Below, one piece after another: positions 5,852 through 8,347 of a stretch of 8,347 nt of DNA. The stretch covers positions 1-8,347 of the forward strand of contig SFII01000060.1 of NCBI GenBank assembly GCA_004555335.1, given 5' to 3'. The DNA comes from Coriobacteriaceae bacterium (lineage in GTDB: Bacteria; Actinomycetota; Coriobacteriia; Coriobacteriales; Eggerthellaceae). Position 1 is the stretch's first letter, and each line of letters begins with the position of its first letter. Under the pieces are notes generated by a model. That model was not told the DNA's origin, did no database searches, and saw nothing but the letters and a program-made list of their open reading frames with translations. Both the position numbers and the translations under genes were made by a program.

Positions 5852-7429
5852 TTACAGGCGGATATACCACAGGTTGTGCATATCCATTGCGTGCTCCAGG
5901 CGTTCGAGCACGCGCTGGGGCACTTCCTGCGCAACATTCATGTACACGAGCGCATTCTGCTCTTCGGGCTTGGTGCCGATCTGCATGGTGGTGATGTTGA
6001 TGCCCTCTTCGCCCAGGATGGTGCCGATGATGCCGATACGTCCCAGCCTGTCTTCGTATTCGAAGATCAGGGAGTGCTTTGCGGGCGCGATGTCGATCTT
6101 GTAGCCCAGCAGCGACACGATACGCGGGGTCATGCCCGCCTCGGTGAAGGTGCAGGCCATGGCCAGATCGTCCGCCTGGACCATAACGTAGGAAGCGTAT
6201 TCGCCGGCATCGGCGGTGGACTGGGATTCGGCGCGGATGCCATGACGGCGTGCCAGCGAGTCGACATTCACGGAAGTGACGCGGATGGACGACTTGTAAG
6301 ACAGGATGCCGTCGAGCACGCTCGCGGTGAGGATATCGGTATTGCAGCCGGCGATGGTGCCGGCGGTGGTGAGAATCAGCTTGGTGGGGATGTCGCTGCG
6401 CAGCTGGGCGAGCGTGTTGCCGATCAGCTTGCATGCGGGCACGTAGGGACCGATCGCATCCACGACTTCGGGAGGCATGGGCGCCAGGTTGAGCGCGGAA
6501 GGAACGACCGAACCCTCGAGTCCGTTCATGACGTACTCGGCGATCATCTTGCCCACGCGCAGCTGCGCTTCGCGGGTAGAAGCGCCCAGATGCGGGGTGA
6601 TGACCACATTGTCGAAGCCATGCAGGGGCGAATCGGTGCAGGGCTCTTCTTCCCACACATCGACGCCGCAGGCGGCGATCTTGCCGGCGGCGATGAAGTC
6701 GGCCATGCTCTTGGCATTGACGATGCCACCGCGGGAGGTATCGATCACGATGACGCCGTCCTTCATGGCGGCGAATTCATTGGGGCCGAACATGCCGTAG
6801 GTGTCGGGAGTCTTGGGCAGGTGCACCGAAACCACGTCGGCACGGGAGAGCACGTCTTCCACCTCGTCGAAGATGGTGATACCCAGATCGACCGCACGGG
6901 CACGGGAGCAGAAGGGGTCATGCGCGATCACGTTCATTCCGAAGGCACGTGCGCGCTCCGCCACAAGGCAGCCCACACGGCCCAAGCCGAAGATGCCCAG
7001 GGTCTTGCCGTACAGCTCGACGCCCTCGAAATCCGAACGGCGCCATTCATGCGCCTTCATGGATGCATGGGCCTGGGGGATCTTGCGTGCAGCTGCCAGC
7101 ATGAGCGCGAAGGCCTGCTCTGCAGCGGAGATGATATTGGAAGCGGGTGCATTGCACACGATGATGCCGCGCTCGGTTGCGGCGGCAAGGTCGATGTTGT
7201 CGACGCTCACGCCGGCACGGCCCACGATGCGCAGCTTGGTTGCAGCGGTGAGCACTTCCCTATCAACGGCGGTGCCACTACGGACGATGAGGGCATGGTA
7301 GCCCGGAATGGCCTTCACCAGGTCTTCGTGGGAGATTTCCAAACGTACGTCAACCTGATAGCCTGCATCGCGCAGCATGGCGATTGCTTCAGGAGCGATC
7401 TTGTCGGTAACCAGGATCTTCTTGGACAT
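5852..7429 (-). CDS. serA: D-3-phosphoglycerate dehydrogenase, long form with ACT domain
   Basis: This 525-residue enzyme oxidises 3-phosphoglycerate to 3-phosphohydroxypyruvate with NAD+, the first step of serine synthesis. The catalytic and NAD domains occupy about 1-310: nucleotide-binding GLGRVG at 148-153, catalytic R233 in DTSRGG, E262 in VWEEEP and H280 in ITPHLGAS. These positions agree with those I recall for the Mycobacterium tuberculosis enzyme. An intervening domain of the long-form type (about 320-450) is followed by a C-terminal ACT domain (about 453-525, RLGRIGIIGTILGEEGINITTMQIG region), which binds serine for feedback inhibition in homologues. The ATG at 7427-7429 (MSKKILVTDKI) was chosen because GAGAGG lies 5 bases upstream and it begins the family's conserved N-terminus; the frame stays open to 7561, but the extra 44 residues look non-coding. 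It appears to be a single-gene unit with its own promoter candidate and terminator. Confidence 0.97.
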   Translation of the reverse strand: MSKKILVTDKIAPEAIAMLRDAGYQVDVRLEISHEDLVKAIPGYHALIVRSGTAVDREVLTAATKLRIVGRAGVSVDNIDLAAATERGIIVCNAPASNIISAAEQAFALMLAAARKIPQAHASMKAHEWRRSDFEGVELYGKTLGIFGLGRVGCLVAERARAFGMNVIAHDPFCSRARAVDLGITIFDEVEDVLSRADVVSVHLPKTPDTYGMFGPNEFAAMKDGVIVIDTSRGGIVNAKSMADFIAAGKIAACGVDVWEEEPCTDSPLHGFDNVVITPHLGASTREAQLRVGKMIAEYVMNGLEGSVVPSALNLAPMPPEVVDAIGPYVPACKLIGNTLAQLRSDIPTKLILTTAGTIAGCNTDILTASVLDGILSYKSSIRVTSVNVDSLARRHGIRAESQSTADAGEYASYVMVQADDLAMACTFTEAGMTPRIVSLLGYKIDIAPAKHSLIFEYEDRLGRIGIIGTILGEEGINITTMQIGTKPEEQNALVYMNVAQEVPQRVLERLEHAMDMHNLWYIRL

Positions 7430-7478
7430 GAGTCCCTCTCTATCCGGATGCGCGCAAGCGCGGGGTCGATTCCAAAAC

Positions 7479-7509
7479 ATTGTAATGGTAGCGCAGAAAC
7501 CGCCGTAAA
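7479..7509 (-). promoter_or_regulatory. candidate serA promoter
   Basis: On the minus strand TACAAT (7479-7484) is one mismatch from the consensus -10. TTTACG (7504-7509) is a poor -35 at 19-base spacing. Transcription would start near 7472, giving a leader of about 43 bases before the serA ATG. The -10 is convincing by sequence; the -35 is weak. Confidence 0.4.
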
Positions 7510-7567
7510 ACGCACATCTGGGAAAAGTGCACGAAAAGAGCCGGCAAGCCGTTGGAAACAAATGCCC

Positions 7568-8347
7568 CTAAGCCAGGTCGAGCAGGCTGGAGACGTATTC
7601 CACATCCATCTTGGCTCCCGGGAACCATACTTCTTCGCCGATGGCCCCTTGCCACAAGAGCATCCCCAAACCGGGCACGGTGTTCAGGCCCATCGCACGG
7701 GCGTCTTCGATCATCTTGGTGCAAAGCGGGTTATACACGATATCGGCCACGGTCATGCCAGGGTGCATCAGGCTCTGGGGAACCAGGCTCCCCTGGGTAT
7801 CGGGGGCCATGCCCACCTTCGTGCAGTTCACGACGATGTCGCAGAGCGCGCATTCACGCTCGAACAGCGCCTCGTCTTCGATATCGAGCACGCTCACGGG
7901 CACCCCGCAGGTTTCGAAAACAAGGCGCGCACGTTCTTCGGCTGCCCGGAAGTTGGCACCGCGGCGATTCATCACGCTCACATGGGAAGCACCCTCGAGC
8001 GCAGCCTGCACGAACACGGCAGACCCGGCACCGCCGGCACCCAGAACCAGAACGCGCTTGCCCTGCACTTCGAACGAGTGCTCGCGGCAATTCTGCCAAA
8101 AGCCCCGACCGTCGGTATTATCGCCGAAGGCCACCCCGTCGCGGATTGCCACGGTATTGACTGCACCGATCAAACGCGCGGCATCGGAAAGCTCGTCCAT
8201 GTATTCCATGATGGCCTGCTTGAGCGGCATGGTCACGTTGTAGCCCGCAAGGCCCATCTGCTTGAGCGCAGGGGCTACGGTCGGCAGGGTTTCCAGCGTG
8301 ACATCGAAGGCAAGATAGACAGCATCGATGCCCAGACGGGAAAACGA
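7568..8347 (-). CDS. aroE: shikimate dehydrogenase (5' end cut by window edge)
   Basis: 259 residues are visible; about 20 N-terminal residues lie beyond the right edge, judging from the motif offset to E. coli AroE. The enzyme reduces 3-dehydroshikimate to shikimate with NADPH in aromatic amino-acid synthesis. In visible numbering, the catalytic lysine K43 lies in GYNVTMPLK, GAVNT follows at 61-65, and catalytic D79 lies in GDNTDGRGF. The dinucleotide-binding loop is LGAGGAGSA at 102-110, with an NRR (127-129) where NADP-specific AroE has NRT. VNCTKVGM replaces the commoner NATPxGM, and the C-terminal helix carries the GMLLWQGAIGEEVWFPG motif. The missing part should contain the shikimate-binding SxS segment, so AroE is preferred over the quinate/shikimate paralogue YdiB without full proof. 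The stop is TAG. A 138-base gap separates it from serA, and no convincing terminator follows. Confidence 0.93.
   Translation of the reverse strand, partial: SFSRLGIDAVYLAFDVTLETLPTVAPALKQMGLAGYNVTMPLKQAIMEYMDELSDAARLIGAVNTVAIRDGVAFGDNTDGRGFWQNCREHSFEVQGKRVLVLGAGGAGSAVFVQAALEGASHVSVMNRRGANFRAAEERARLVFETCGVPVSVLDIEDEALFERECALCDIVVNCTKVGMAPDTQGSLVPQSLMHPGMTVADIVYNPLCTKMIEDARAMGLNTVPGLGMLLWQGAIGEEVWFPGAKMDVEYVSSLLDLA

Noticed and set aside
7507..7533. Possible aroE terminator: imperfect stem CGTGCA/TGTGCG followed by TTTT
   Set aside because: The stem has only six pairs with two G-U wobbles and an 11-base loop, and it overlaps the possible serA -35; too weak to call.
7430..7561. N-terminal extension of SerA by 44 residues
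   Set aside because: It covers the candidate promoter and ribosome-binding site, is not SerA-like, and the ATG at 7429 starts the conserved N-terminus.

Overview
The window carries eight genes, all on the minus strand, from a GC-rich bacterium. The rimP-nusA-rnpM-infB-rbfA-nrnA order, the lack of a ribosomal L7Ae-like gene between rnpM and infB, and the long Ala/Glu/Lys-rich N-terminal arm of IF2 suggest an actinobacterium. My best guess is the Coriobacteriia/Eggerthellales group, but this rests on protein character alone, without a database search.

Read in the direction of transcription (high to low coordinates), the window opens with aroE (shikimate dehydrogenase, N-terminus cut by the window edge). 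After a 138-base gap with a candidate promoter comes serA (long-form D-3-phosphoglycerate dehydrogenase), which ends at a strong intrinsic terminator (5785-5818). A 187-base gap follows, holding a possible promoter, several hairpins and a second terminator-like hairpin with a U6 tract only 23 bases before the rimP start. Then comes the conserved nusA-infB operon: rimP (GTG start), nusA, rnpM/ylxR, infB, rbfA and the 5' part of an nrnA-like DHH phosphoesterase, cut by the left edge. Spacings are 18, 12, 13, 112 and -1 bases. truB and ribF often follow in this operon but lie outside the window, if present.

The operon products serve ribosome assembly (RimP and RbfA on the 30S subunit), transcription elongation and termination (NusA), RNA handling (RnpM), translation initiation (IF2) and degradation of short RNA fragments (NrnA-like). 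aroE and serA are separate amino-acid biosynthesis genes (shikimate pathway and serine).

The gene content is ordinary housekeeping; I see no mobile element, CRISPR array, tRNA, rRNA or defence system. The points most worth a second look are: (1) the tandem terminators and alternative pairings in the rimP leader, which suggest attenuation of the nusA operon; (2) a row of RNA hairpins, including a perfect 13-bp stem, filling the infB-rbfA gap; (3) a C-terminal Cys/Cys/Cys/His zinc-binding-like tail on NusA; and (4) two loop insertions in the NusA S1 domain.
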